DNA of 39,227 nucleotides from Candidatus Nanoarchaeia archaeon (lineage in GTDB: Archaea; Nanobdellota; Nanobdellia; Woesearchaeales; JACPBV01): assembly GCA_028279655.1 (NCBI GenBank), contig JANQNH010000038.1, positions 1 through 39,227 on the forward strand, given 5' to 3'. Below are positions 24,924 to 30,356 of this stretch, piece by piece (within the stretch, counting starts at the first letter, position 1; every line of letters begins with the position of its first letter). Both the position numbers and the translations under genes were made by a program. Below the pieces are notes generated by a model. The model ran no database searches. It was not told the origin of the DNA and worked only from the letters and a program-made list of their open reading frames with translations.

Positions 24924-25089
24924 CTGTTCTATTCCCCTTACTGTTTCCATAGAGCGTTTCATCCATTTCGCCATCTTCTATTTCATTAAGATAGTCCCAT
25001 CCTTCTTCGTCGAAACATATTTCATCATAATTATATAAAACGCTTTTCTTTTTCGCTTTTATATAGTTATGGTCCTTCTCCTTAACCAC
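24910..25089 (-). CDS. Small protein, GTG start, function unknown
   Basis: 59 residues read from a GTG at 25089, eight bases after AAGGAG. I found it by filling an apparent gap in the otherwise continuous gene row. Acidic C-terminal half (DEEGWDYLNEIEDGEMDETL) and basic N-terminal part (VKEKDHNYIKAKKKS). Overlaps the next start by 14 bases. Coupled and consistent in spacing; role unknown. Confidence 0.65.
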   Translation of the reverse strand: MVKEKDHNYIKAKKKSVLYNYDEICFDEEGWDYLNEIEDGEMDETLYGNSKGNRTDESI

Positions 25090-25101
25090 AACTACTGCTC
25101 C

Positions 25102-25275
25102 TTAGTTAACTAGTCCTCCGTTCACTCTTTTGTATTCTTTTTCTCTTATCATCTCTGTTATCAAGTGAATAAGATCATGAGACTCTTCTTCTGAGATGAA
25201 TAACTCATCATCACCACGAGTTATGACAAACCCATTATCGTATTCTAACAATTCTATTTCAGATTCCATGTCCAT
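25102..25275 (-). CDS. Small acidic protein, function unknown
   Basis: 57 residues with a perfect GGAGG six bases before the ATG at 25275 (a second ATG follows two codons later). Contains GFVITRGDDELFISEEESHD, then LIHLITEMIREKEYKR: a beta hairpin followed by a helix. Overlaps the VRR-NUC gene by 17 bases. Similar small acidic hairpin-helix proteins occur in phage early regions. Not in a family I recognise. Confidence 0.65.
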   Translation of the reverse strand: MDMESEIELLEYDNGFVITRGDDELFISEEESHDLIHLITEMIREKEYKRVNGGLVN

Positions 25276-25627
25276 CGAAAACCTCCATTACCTTATCTGG
25301 GCTAGAGGCGATACAAGCTATTCCGCCTTCGTTATTTACTAAGTCTACAAAATTTTTCTGCTCTTGTGAAGCTTTTTTTTCATTTCCTGGCATTTTACAT
25401 TCAATAGCAACGAATTGAGCTATCTCCTTACCTACCATTTCTTCAGTAATTCTAACGCGTCGCCAGCCTATTAAGTCCGATGTTCCACGACCAAGACCAT
25501 ATGATATCCAACTACCGTTCTTAGCCTGATATGCTCCGTTGTCATTACGATATAAGCGACAGTTCTGGAATCCAGCTAATGACTGTATTGCTTTTAATAC
25601 ACCTGTCTCAGCTTGCTTCTTCACCAT
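25259..25627 (-). CDS. VRR-NUC nuclease (Holliday-junction-type)
   Basis: 122 residues. PD-(D/E)XK layout: GLGRGTSDLIGW (D51), then FVAIECKMPG (E76, K78), then SQEQKNFVDLVNNEGG (Q88). The RG(T)SDLIG and ECK motifs and the short length match VRR-NUC proteins, which cut branched DNA. Probably resolves replication or recombination intermediates before packaging. Start at 25627 with a weak GAAAG, coupled to the YopX gene by overlap. Confidence 0.85.
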   Translation of the reverse strand: MVKKQAETGVLKAIQSLAGFQNCRLYRNDNGAYQAKNGSWISYGLGRGTSDLIGWRRVRITEEMVGKEIAQFVAIECKMPGNEKKASQEQKNFVDLVNNEGGIACIASSPDKVMEVFDGHGI

Positions 25628-25994
25628 CTTTCAATAGCTCCGGGTTTTCGTATATGTTTCCTATTACTTCCAACTCTTCTGTCCTTGAAAGACATTCATA
25701 AGACGGCATATAAGAATCAATTATAAAACATCCTTCCTTCCAATAAAGACTATCGAAGTTACCGTCCTCATCTTTTAATACATCCCCTTCATAAATAAGC
25801 TTGCCGTTCTTGTCCTTTAAGCCTGTGCATTGCATTGGAATAACGTCAGAAATGAGCACATCATCTTCATCTAAATCTGCTGGAGAGTAACTTACATAAA
25901 TCATCGCATCATCTGTTAGATCCCCATGCACATTATCATACCACATTTGATTGTTTTCTTTATCCCAAGCCCTAAACTTAAATCTATCTTGCAT
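25608..25994 (-). CDS. YopX family protein
   Basis: 128 residues from the ATG at 25994 (AAGGAG at seven bases). N-terminal RFKFRAWDKENNQMWYDN, then MQCTGLKDKNGKLIYEGDVL, then late VIGNIYENPELL: an almost complete YopX consensus. The family is very common in phage early regions and forms small assemblies; function unknown. The alternative upstream start (26018) has no SD. Confidence 0.9.
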   Translation of the reverse strand: MQDRFKFRAWDKENNQMWYDNVHGDLTDDAMIYVSYSPADLDEDDVLISDVIPMQCTGLKDKNGKLIYEGDVLKDEDGNFDSLYWKEGCFIIDSYMPSYECLSRTEELEVIGNIYENPELLKDGEEAS

Positions 25995-26005
25995 TCCGAT
26001 CTCCT

Positions 26006-26245
26006 TTAAAATGGACACTCATCGTCTATTGATGCCTTCAAGTCTTCGTTCTTCTGAAGTTCGTACTTCTCTATCCATTCGTCTAATAGATCTCTAAGAT
26101 CTACTATCTCACTATCGAAGTATGTAGTAGTTTTCTTGTACTCATCACTGTCTTTCAACTTGTAAGACTTCTCAATGGAAACACGGCCTTCTTCCCACAT
26201 TGTGATCGATATTCCCTTATTGAATAGTTTGTCCTTTGGTTTCAT
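26006..26245 (-). CDS. PC4/SSB-like protein with SSB-type DDECPF tail
   Basis: 79 residues. Core: GISITMWEEGRVSIEKSYKL, then SDEYKKTTTYFDSE, then LRDLLDEWIEKYE: a four-strand plus helix layout like the small ssDNA-binding PC4-type proteins of phages. The last residues (ASIDDECPF) copy the acidic tip of bacterial SSB (DDDIPF), with an acidic pair followed by Pro-Phe at the C-terminus. That tip binds replication and repair partners. Good GGAGG SD. Overlaps the Zn-ribbon gene by 29 bases. Confidence 0.7.
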   Translation of the reverse strand: MKPKDKLFNKGISITMWEEGRVSIEKSYKLKDSDEYKKTTTYFDSEIVDLRDLLDEWIEKYELQKNEDLKASIDDECPF

Positions 26246-26480
26246 CCTCAGCCTCCTCTAGTTCTATGCCGCCTTGATGACTATCTAAAAAGAATTGCGC
26301 AGAATCTGATATATGCTTCACATGCTGACACTCAGCACATACAGAGTGAATAGCTGTATCTCCACAATCTGGACACTCCGTAATAACAATATACCACTCC
26401 TTACAGTGACAAGATTCACAGGCTATACCGAAACCTGTTGCTTTTTCCGCTAATCTTTCTTCTCGTTTATTTTCTTTCAT
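26217..26480 (-). CDS. Zinc-ribbon protein
   Basis: 87 residues. Cys pairs: CESCHC, then ECPDCGD, then CAECQH with a following His. Six to seven Cys/His suggest two zinc sites. The tail is acidic (IELEEAEDETKGQT). AAAGGAG SD. Position between initiator-region genes and the SSB-like gene suggests a nucleic-acid or RNA-polymerase accessory role. No family assigned. Confidence 0.75.
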   Translation of the reverse strand: MKENKREERLAEKATGFGIACESCHCKEWYIVITECPDCGDTAIHSVCAECQHVKHISDSAQFFLDSHQGGIELEEAEDETKGQTIQ

Positions 26481-26766
26481 TAATCATCTCCTTTCTTTTA
26501 TTATATGTTTTTTCTAACAATTTGTCAAAATGTTTATCGAAATACTCATGTTGCCAAGCTAATGCAGCCATAACAACAGTTTTCTTTCCTTCGAACTTGT
26601 TGACGATTTCTCTATTCTCCTTCATGAATATGTCTATCATCTTATTCCAAGCCCATCTCTTTTCAACATTCATGTACTTCTTGTATTTCAATGAAACACG
26701 ATCTGCCATGATGTTGTCGTTATAGAAACTAGTAACAATGTTTACACAACTATCTAAGTCCATCAT
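26467..26766 (-). CDS. Helical protein, function unknown
   Basis: 99 residues, mainly helical with many aromatic and Lys residues (VEKRWAWNKMIDIFMKENRE, then AALAWQHEYFDKHFDKLLEK). Begins in ATGA overlap with the preceding gene. The conserved-looking W.W..M and A.AWQHEYFD strings may form a small helical bundle. I cannot place it in a family. Confidence 0.65.
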   Translation of the reverse strand: MMDLDSCVNIVTSFYNDNIMADRVSLKYKKYMNVEKRWAWNKMIDIFMKENREIVNKFEGKKTVVMAALAWQHEYFDKHFDKLLEKTYNKRKEMINERK

Positions 26767-27047
26767 CTATCTTCCACATCCTCTAATACTACTCTTGCCA
26801 AAATATTTATTGAGGAAGACAAATTATCTTCTGGGTCGCGATCAACTAGCAGATCACATATTTTACTAAGAGCTCTCTTAGTAAGATTAAGCTTGTCTTC
26901 TAGTTTTTCTATCTTCTCATTCTGCTTAAAGAAAAGTTCCTCATATTTATTTGTTGCATTAACTTTCTTAACCATACGATAATCTTTTGGCCTATTTTTC
27001 TTTTGGTATGCCTTTATATCACATTTTACCAATCTACCATTGTTCAT
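26763..27047 (-). CDS. Small coiled-coil protein, function unknown
   Basis: 94 residues. A basic N-terminus is followed by a coiled coil (about 35-65: FFKQNEKIEKLEDKLNLTKR). AAGGAG SD. Directly downstream of the initiator-like gene, so it might be a loader or partner of the initiator, though nothing in the sequence proves this. Confidence 0.65.
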   Translation of the reverse strand: MNNGRLVKCDIKAYQKKNRPKDYRMVKKVNATNKYEELFFKQNEKIEKLEDKLNLTKRALSKICDLLVDRDPEDNLSSSINILARVVLEDVEDR

Positions 27048-27058
27048 CTTTAATCTCC

Positions 27059-27829
27059 TTATTTTTTACAGTATTCTGTTAATATGCCCTCAATTAAATT
27101 TAAATGGCTCTCTGATAGCTGTTTTGTTTTTGAGGTACGTATAGCTATCTCGGCCTTACTTCGCTTGTCTACGGTACTAAATGGATCGTTTTTGAGCCTA
27201 TTTAATGCCGACCAACAGTCAACATACTCCAAAGTCGAGTTGCTGATGCTATTTACCAACTTCTTGTTCTCTTCGGTAAAATCCTTTTTAGGTTCCTGTT
27301 TTTTGTTTTCAGGAGAAGTCTTCTCCCAAGTTCTAACAGCAGCCTTCCAATCCTTCATGGAATTACGGCCTACTTTCCAACCATTAGCTTCGTAATGATC
27401 TACGAACTTCTCATAGTCAACAGAGTTCTTTCTATCCAAGCAATATGATTTAACTTCTTCCAATGTTGGCTTGTTAAATCTTTTTCTTTTTATATTTTCT
27501 TTTTCTATTGTTTTATTTTGTTTTGTTTTGTTTTGTTGTTGGATTTGTTGACACTTGTTAACACTTGTTAACACATGTTGACGTTTGTTAGCACGTGCTA
27601 AAGCGCTTGCTTTCCCAGCTTTACTGCGGGATTCAACGATATCATCATACTTCGAGTTGTACTCATCTATCTTTGATCTTATGAAATTCCATATAGGATG
27701 TTTACACTCAACTGTATCACCATTTTGATATTTTAATATTGACTTGAAAATCTCACCAGCTTCTGAATCTGGTAGCACTTCGATTAGAGGAAGCCACTCT
27801 GTATATATATTTGTTGTTTTGTTTATCAT
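27059..27829 (-). CDS. Replication-initiator-like protein (DUF6291 N-terminus, DnaT-like C-terminus)
   Basis: 256 residues. N-terminal 1-60 (WLPLIEVLPDSEAGEIFKSI, then LKYQNGDTVE) is the DUF6291-type domain. Residues 117-170 contain FNKPTLEEVKSYCLDRKNSV, then FVDHYEANGWKVGRNSMKDW, then KAAVRTWE, a strong DnaT-like/phage-initiator motif. The linker (about 70-112) is basic, Gln/Asn/Lys-rich, and its codons form the repeat arrays at 27511-27594. By analogy with lambda O it would bind its own coding sequence and bring in host replication proteins. GAGGG SD; leader contains terminators. Confidence 0.8.
   Translation of the reverse strand: MINKTTNIYTEWLPLIEVLPDSEAGEIFKSILKYQNGDTVECKHPIWNFIRSKIDEYNSKYDDIVESRSKAGKASALARANKRQHVLTSVNKCQQIQQQNKTKQNKTIEKENIKRKRFNKPTLEEVKSYCLDRKNSVDYEKFVDHYEANGWKVGRNSMKDWKAAVRTWEKTSPENKKQEPKKDFTEENKKLVNSISNSTLEYVDCWSALNRLKNDPFSTVDKRSKAEIAIRTSKTKQLSESHLNLIEGILTEYCKK
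27511..27535 (-). repeat. TTTTG tandem repeat, AT-rich tract
   Basis: Four exact TTTTG copies (27516-27535) after one TTTTA, inside a 65-base very AT-rich stretch (27476-27540). The five-base unit is not a multiple of a codon. It sits beside the 10-base repeats and looks like the easily melted part of a replication origin. Confidence 0.6.
27545..27594. repeat. Iteron-like array, five 10-bp repeats (origin candidate)
   Basis: Five end-to-end decamers: TTGTTGACAC, TTGTTAACAC, TTGTTAACAC, ATGTTGACGT, TTGTTAGCAC. The second and third are identical. The period is one helical turn and is not a multiple of three although the DNA is coding, so it was probably kept for DNA binding. Lies inside the initiator-like gene next to an AT-rich tract, the layout of the lambda origin inside gene O. 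Confidence 0.65.
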
Positions 27830-27863
27830 ATCTACCCTCTTCTCTTTTTTTCAACCCGATTTT

Positions 27864-27933
27864 AAAAAAGAGAGGGACGCATGGGTGGGGTTGGAAGACC
27901 ACTAACAGTCATGAACTAATAGTCGCCCCTCTC
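27864..27933 (-). terminator. Long-stem terminator T3 before initiator operon
   Basis: On the minus strand GAGAGGGGCG (27933-27924) pairs with CGTCCCTCTC (27879-27870), nine of ten bases, and is followed at once by six T (27869-27864). The loop of about 44 bases is long. Lies in the leader of the replication operon, just downstream of the promoter at 27939-27967. Confidence 0.6.
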
Positions 27934-27938
27934 ATTCA

Positions 27939-27967
27939 TTTTTACCATATCTGAAAAATGTCGTCAA
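27939..27967 (-). promoter_or_regulatory. Sigma70-like promoter candidate, leftward (second)
   Basis: TTGACG (27967-27962), 17 bases, TAAAAA (27944-27939). Predicted start near 27932, at the first base of the T3 stem. The -10 is only moderate. Confidence 0.5.
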
Positions 27968-27971
27968 GAAT

Positions 27972-28002
27972 AAAAAACCAGCACCTTAAAAAAGATGCTG
28001 GT
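27972..28002 (-). terminator. Rho-independent terminator T2
   Basis: ACCAGCA/TGCTGGT stem (28002-27996 and 27983-27977) with a 12-base loop, then TTTTT (27976-27972). Downstream of the promoter at 28042-28070, which would yield an RNA of about 65 bases. Confidence 0.75.
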
Positions 28003-28020
28003 AAAACAATTATAAGAAGT

Positions 28021-28035
28021 AGTTCATTATGAACT
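28021..28035. promoter_or_regulatory. Palindromic operator candidate AGTTCAT-T-ATGAACT
   Basis: Perfect 7-base arms with one centre base, lying at the predicted start of the promoter at 28042-28070. The half-site recurs at 27911-27917, shortly after the second promoter. Candidate site for the XRE-type or RHH-like regulator encoded nearby, or a 5'-hairpin in the RNA. Confidence 0.6.
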
Positions 28036-28041
28036 GATCTA

Positions 28042-28070
28042 TATATATTATAGTTATATACCCTTGTCAA
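28042..28070 (-). promoter_or_regulatory. Sigma70 promoter, leftward
   Basis: TTGACA (28070-28065), 17-base spacer, TATATA (28047-28042). Perfect -35. Reads towards T2 and, past it, the replication operon. Sits between terminators T1 and T2. Confidence 0.7.
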
Positions 28071-28071
28071 T

Positions 28072-28100
28072 AAAAAAATCCCCCCAACAATCCGGGGGGA
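28072..28100 (-). terminator. Rho-independent terminator T1 after SleB-like gene
   Basis: TCCCCCC/GGGGGGA stem with an 8-base loop and seven T (28078-28072) on the minus strand. A strong terminator closing the early-left transcript and the SleB-like gene. The next promoter's -35 begins two bases further on. Confidence 0.85.
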
Positions 28101-28106
28101 AAACTA

Positions 28107-28143
28107 GCTGGCCTTTTAGAAAGAGAGAGGGAATAAGGCCAGC
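28107..28143 (-). promoter_or_regulatory. Nine-base-pair hairpin before T1
   Basis: GCTGGCCTT (28107-28115) pairs perfectly with AAGGCCAGC (28135-28143), with a 19-base loop and no T run. Lies between the SleB-like stop and T1. Probably an mRNA 3'-stabiliser or pause site. Confidence 0.6.
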
Positions 28144-28165
28144 GATTCTATTCTTTCATAAACTC

Positions 28166-28912
28166 CTAAACTTTATATCTGCCGTTCTTCTTAACTCCTA
28201 ACTTTAACAGATATTCTTTGACTTGTCTACCATTATTTCTATCTGGATTATCAGATAGTTCAACAAAGACATGTCCTCCGTTCGGATCGTCAGGATCCTG
28301 TATCAAAACAGGATTAACAGCATGGTAGTTAAACCACCTTGGAGTTTTATCATTTAGTATTAACTGAGCAGTAACATAGTTCTTATGATGTCGTATATAT
28401 GGGTTATTTACAACTCCTTGTAGTTTCCATTTCATATACAGATCCTCAGCAATCCACAATGATTTCTGATACTCTTCTGGGTAGAGCCTTTTAAATCTAT
28501 TAAGATTTATATAAGCTCTCTTTAATGAAGCCTGCCATCGGCTCATTCCTTTGAACTGCTTTTGATGTTTATACTTTTGGTTCCAATGCCTTTTAGGTAT
28601 TGTAGTCCAAGAGTATATGCTTGGTGTCCAAACTATATCACATATAGATCTATCCCAAGCCATAGCGAACTTTATAGTAGAAGCGACCTGAGTGTGCTTT
28701 CCCCAATACTCTTCGCTAGCAGCTTCCATCAGAGCGTTATCAGCCAAACAAGATATTTGTTTCTTGTCATAACTTGTTATCTGATATGGATTTATTTTTA
28801 TTGTTTCCCTCTCAACATCCATGCCTGTATCAACTGGAATAGATGCTTGTATGTTATGGCTTTCAGATGCGTATATTAATACAACGAAAACCAATAAAGC
28901 GCGTGTTATCAT
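28166..28912 (-). CDS. Secreted cell-wall hydrolase, SleB/CwlJ (Hydrolase_2)-like
   Basis: 248 residues. N-terminal signal peptide (ALLVFVVLIYASESHNIQA). The catalytic region matches the SleB/CwlJ layout: CLADNALMEAASEEYWGKHT, then STIKFAMAWDRSICDIVW, then PSIYSWTT, where E in MEA is the usual catalytic Glu and C-(D)-IV-W and the F/Y-SWT strings are conserved. Distinctive: it has its own strong promoter and terminators, separate from the lysis cassette 6 kb away. It could be a lysis aid, an entry-related wall hydrolase or a moron. The catalytic residue is inferred from pattern. Confidence 0.75.
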   Translation of the reverse strand: MITRALLVFVVLIYASESHNIQASIPVDTGMDVERETIKINPYQITSYDKKQISCLADNALMEAASEEYWGKHTQVASTIKFAMAWDRSICDIVWTPSIYSWTTIPKRHWNQKYKHQKQFKGMSRWQASLKRAYINLNRFKRLYPEEYQKSLWIAEDLYMKWKLQGVVNNPYIRHHKNYVTAQLILNDKTPRWFNYHAVNPVLIQDPDDPNGGHVFVELSDNPDRNNGRQVKEYLLKLGVKKNGRYKV

Positions 28913-28923
28913 TTCCCCTCACG

Positions 28924-28935
28924 GTTTAGTTAAAC
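28924..28935. promoter_or_regulatory. Small inverted repeat in SleB-like gene leader
   Basis: GTTTA-GT-TAAAC, just after the predicted transcription start of the SleB-like gene. Possible operator or chance repeat in AT-rich DNA. Confidence 0.4.
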
Positions 28936-28944
28936 ACAGTATAC

Positions 28945-28973
28945 ACTATAGCATATTCACTCTTCAGTGTCAA
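28945..28973 (-). promoter_or_regulatory. Strong extended -10 sigma70 promoter of SleB-like gene
   Basis: TTGACA (28973-28968), 17 bases, TATAGT (28950-28945) with TGC directly before the -10. The best promoter in the window with the one at 30240-30268. It overlaps the end of the small gene 28957-29070. Confidence 0.8.
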
Positions 28974-29070
28974 ATTCAGCTAAATGTATCTCTCTTATTT
29001 CGCAATCGTTAGCAGGAACATCGAAGTTCATAGCTATAAACATTGCGAACTCATACCACGGCATAAACAT
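28957..29070 (-). CDS. Small 37-residue protein, function unknown
   Basis: A GGAGG lies seven bases before the ATG at 29070, which overlaps the TGA of the Tad2-like gene. Sequence begins MFMPWYEFAMFIAMNFDVPA and ends in an acidic stretch (FDTEE). The coding end contains the -35 of the SleB-like gene. The N-terminal aromatic/Met helix may associate with a membrane or partner. Too short for family assignment. Confidence 0.6.
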   Translation of the reverse strand: MFMPWYEFAMFIAMNFDVPANDCEIREIHLAEFDTEE

Positions 29071-29267
29071 CACTTATCCTCCATATTATTTATATAATCA
29101 ATCTTCTTAGGCGCTTCTATTATTTGCCAATCGTCTGATAAAATATCATCACCATCCAACTCTGTACATTTCCAATCTGTTATAGAAATAGTAGATTCGT
29201 CTGGCCAAAAATCTCTTTTAATGTACTTCCCATTTCTTAGTGCAGGAAATATTTCTTCAAATTTCAT
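29070..29267 (-). CDS. DUF2829 / Tad2-like protein (possible anti-Thoeris)
   Basis: 65 residues. Layout: MKFEEIFPALRNGKYIKRDF, then WPDESTIS, then LDGDDILSDDWQIIEAPKK. This is the DUF2829 order: F-x2-(A/I)-x-A-L-x-x-GK-x-I-x-R-x-x-W near the N-terminus and (D/E)-I/L-x-x-DDW at the end. DUF2829 is the Tad2 family; tested members bind the Thoeris signal gcADPR as small oligomers and block that defence. At 65 residues it is at the short end of the family. AAGGAG SD, seven bases. Ligand binding is untested. Confidence 0.65.
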   Translation of the reverse strand: MKFEEIFPALRNGKYIKRDFWPDESTISITDWKCTELDGDDILSDDWQIIEAPKKIDYINNMEDK

Positions 29268-29431
29268 TTTGTTTCTCCTTTTAAATTACAATATTCGCAC
29301 AGTTGATTTATATTCCATTCCTTCATAAACTCGTGAAGCTTCTCTCTTGCATAGTGAATATCCTGTGTGCATCTTCTCTTAACAGCATTGTCAAGTAAAA
29401 ACTTATAGTATTCATATGATCCTAACTTCAT
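29264..29431 (-). CDS. Small protein, function unknown
   Basis: 55 residues, starting in ATGA overlap with the XRE-like gene and ending in ATGA overlap with the Tad2-like gene. Mostly helical (YYKFLLDNAVKRRCTQDIHY, then AREKLHEFMKEWNINQLCEY), with a CEYC pair near the C-terminus. Found by reading between listed genes; good SD (GGAGAAAAAG). Unrecognised. Confidence 0.65.
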   Translation of the reverse strand: MKLGSYEYYKFLLDNAVKRRCTQDIHYAREKLHEFMKEWNINQLCEYCNLKGETK

Positions 29432-29640
29432 TTCTTTTTCTCCTTCTTTCTAATACAGAGTTCGTAACCTAGATGGCCGAGACACTCTGACACTTTGTAC
29501 AATCCTGGGTTACGACCATCGTTATACCAATAACCAATTGTTGCTACAGTAGTTCCTGTCATCTCAGCTAACATTAATCTGGTTATTCCTTTTTCCTTTC
29601 TTATCTCTTCCATCTCTAAAAGAACTGGATGTAACTTCAT
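29428..29640 (-). CDS. XRE/Cro-type helix-turn-helix protein
   Basis: 70 residues. EIRKEKGITRLMLAEMTGTT, then VATIGYWYNDGRNPGLYKVS, fits an HTH_XRE: a first helix, then a (L)A-x-x-(T)G-x-(T)-x-x-T-(I)-x-(Y)-W recognition helix, with the tail LGYELCIRKKEKKK. It is the only clear Cro/CI-type regulator in the window and lies in the early-left operon. GGAGGG SD. Candidate to bind the palindrome at 28021-28035 or 30249-30262. Confidence 0.8.
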   Translation of the reverse strand: MKLHPVLLEMEEIRKEKGITRLMLAEMTGTTVATIGYWYNDGRNPGLYKVSECLGHLGYELCIRKKEKKK

Positions 29641-29649
29641 TCTTCCCTC

Positions 29650-29826
29650 CTAGTAGATTAACATTAATATTGATGCTGAAACCATAAATGCAGTAAACAC
29701 AAAACAGAATGTTCTTGCAAAAGCTTTTAAGTTATCCATGATATCCTCCTCTCTTAAGTTAAATAAAATAAAACCAATGATTGAACCTAATACAAATGAT
29801 ACAATTAATCCTAAAAATATTAACAT
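29650..29826 (-). CDS. Two-span small membrane protein with possible internal start
   Basis: 58 residues. First span: MLIFLGLIVSFVLGSIIGFI, then a short acidic loop (LREED), then MDNLKAFARTFCFVFTAFMV, then a second span ending MLIY. A strong AGGAGG lies five bases before the internal ATG at 29739, which would give a 29-residue protein with only the second span. The first ATG is preceded by GGAGG as well. Unknown role; a superinfection-exclusion or holin-like regulator is possible. Confidence 0.65.
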   Translation of the reverse strand: MLIFLGLIVSFVLGSIIGFILFNLREEDIMDNLKAFARTFCFVFTAFMVSASILMLIY

Positions 29827-30206
29827 GATAAATCCTCCATTCTATTCTCTAAATCTATTTTAATGTCATCAAGTCTTTCTAACACATTATCGACTTCCTC
29901 TGTAACTTTCTCTATGTCATGATCATCCATATATGTGTTTATGGAATCAGCTATGATATGGATACAGTCATTTAACTCACCTGCGAATCCAGGCTCTCTT
30001 GATATGCCAGCAGATAGAATGCCGCAGATCATTTCTAAGTTAAGAACAACTGGTGGGTACTCATGAGTCTGAGTATCTATTCTCATTCTTAATTTATGAA
30101 CCCAGTCAGAAATTTCAGAAACATTATACTTAGAACTTCTATAAGAAGTATAATTATAATAATCCTGATTAAGACTATCGTTATGTGTATCTAGTTGTTT
30201 ATTCAT
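29820..30206 (-). CDS. Early protein, acidic helical, function unknown
   Basis: 128 residues from the ATG at 30206 (GGGAG at seven bases). An ATG at 30233 falls on the predicted transcription start and is unlikely. Contains YNVSEISDWVHKLRMRIDTQ and an acidic C-terminal helix (VTEEVDNVLERLDDIKIDLE). First gene of the leftward early operon, directly after a near-consensus promoter, so probably expressed at once on infection. Unrecognised; an early host-takeover factor is possible. Confidence 0.7.
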   Translation of the reverse strand: MNKQLDTHNDSLNQDYYNYTSYRSSKYNVSEISDWVHKLRMRIDTQTHEYPPVVLNLEMICGILSAGISREPGFAGELNDCIHIIADSINTYMDDHDIEKVTEEVDNVLERLDDIKIDLENRMEDLSC

Positions 30207-30239
30207 GTTTTTTCTCCCTTTCTTGTTAAACATACCTAC

Positions 30240-30268
30240 ATTATAACAACAAATATATTTGTCGTCAA
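30240..30268 (-). promoter_or_regulatory. Near-consensus sigma70 promoter, leftward early
   Basis: TTGACG (30268-30263), 17-base spacer, TATAAT (30245-30240). Drives the early-left operon. The spacer contains the palindrome ACAAATATATTTGT. Confidence 0.85.
30249..30262. promoter_or_regulatory. Operator candidate ACAAATATATTTGT
   Basis: A perfect 14-base palindrome filling most of the spacer of the leftward promoter, extended imperfectly on both sides (GACGACAAATA/TATTTGTTGTT, nine of eleven). A dimeric repressor there would block the promoter. Confidence 0.65.
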
Positions 30269-30300
30269 CCCCTTTTTTAACTTTTTTTAATATTTTTTAA

Positions 30301-30329
30301 TTGACATTAATTTTAGCCCATATTATCCT
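30301..30329 (+). promoter_or_regulatory. Sigma70-like promoter, rightward early
   Basis: TTGACA (30301-30306), 17-base spacer, TATCCT (30324-30329). Perfect -35, moderate -10. Directly precedes the RHH-like gene and diverges from the leftward promoter 33 bases away. Confidence 0.65.
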
Positions 30330-30356
30330 ATATTAATACAAATTATGGAGACATGT

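Noticed and set aside
27595-27604. A sixth iteron (GTGCTAAAGC)
   Set aside because: It matches the decamer consensus poorly and is probably the edge of the array.
1-27829. Other rightward reading frames over the structural genes
   Set aside because: They are short, low-complexity and lack ribosome sites, and they mirror codon bias of the leftward genes.
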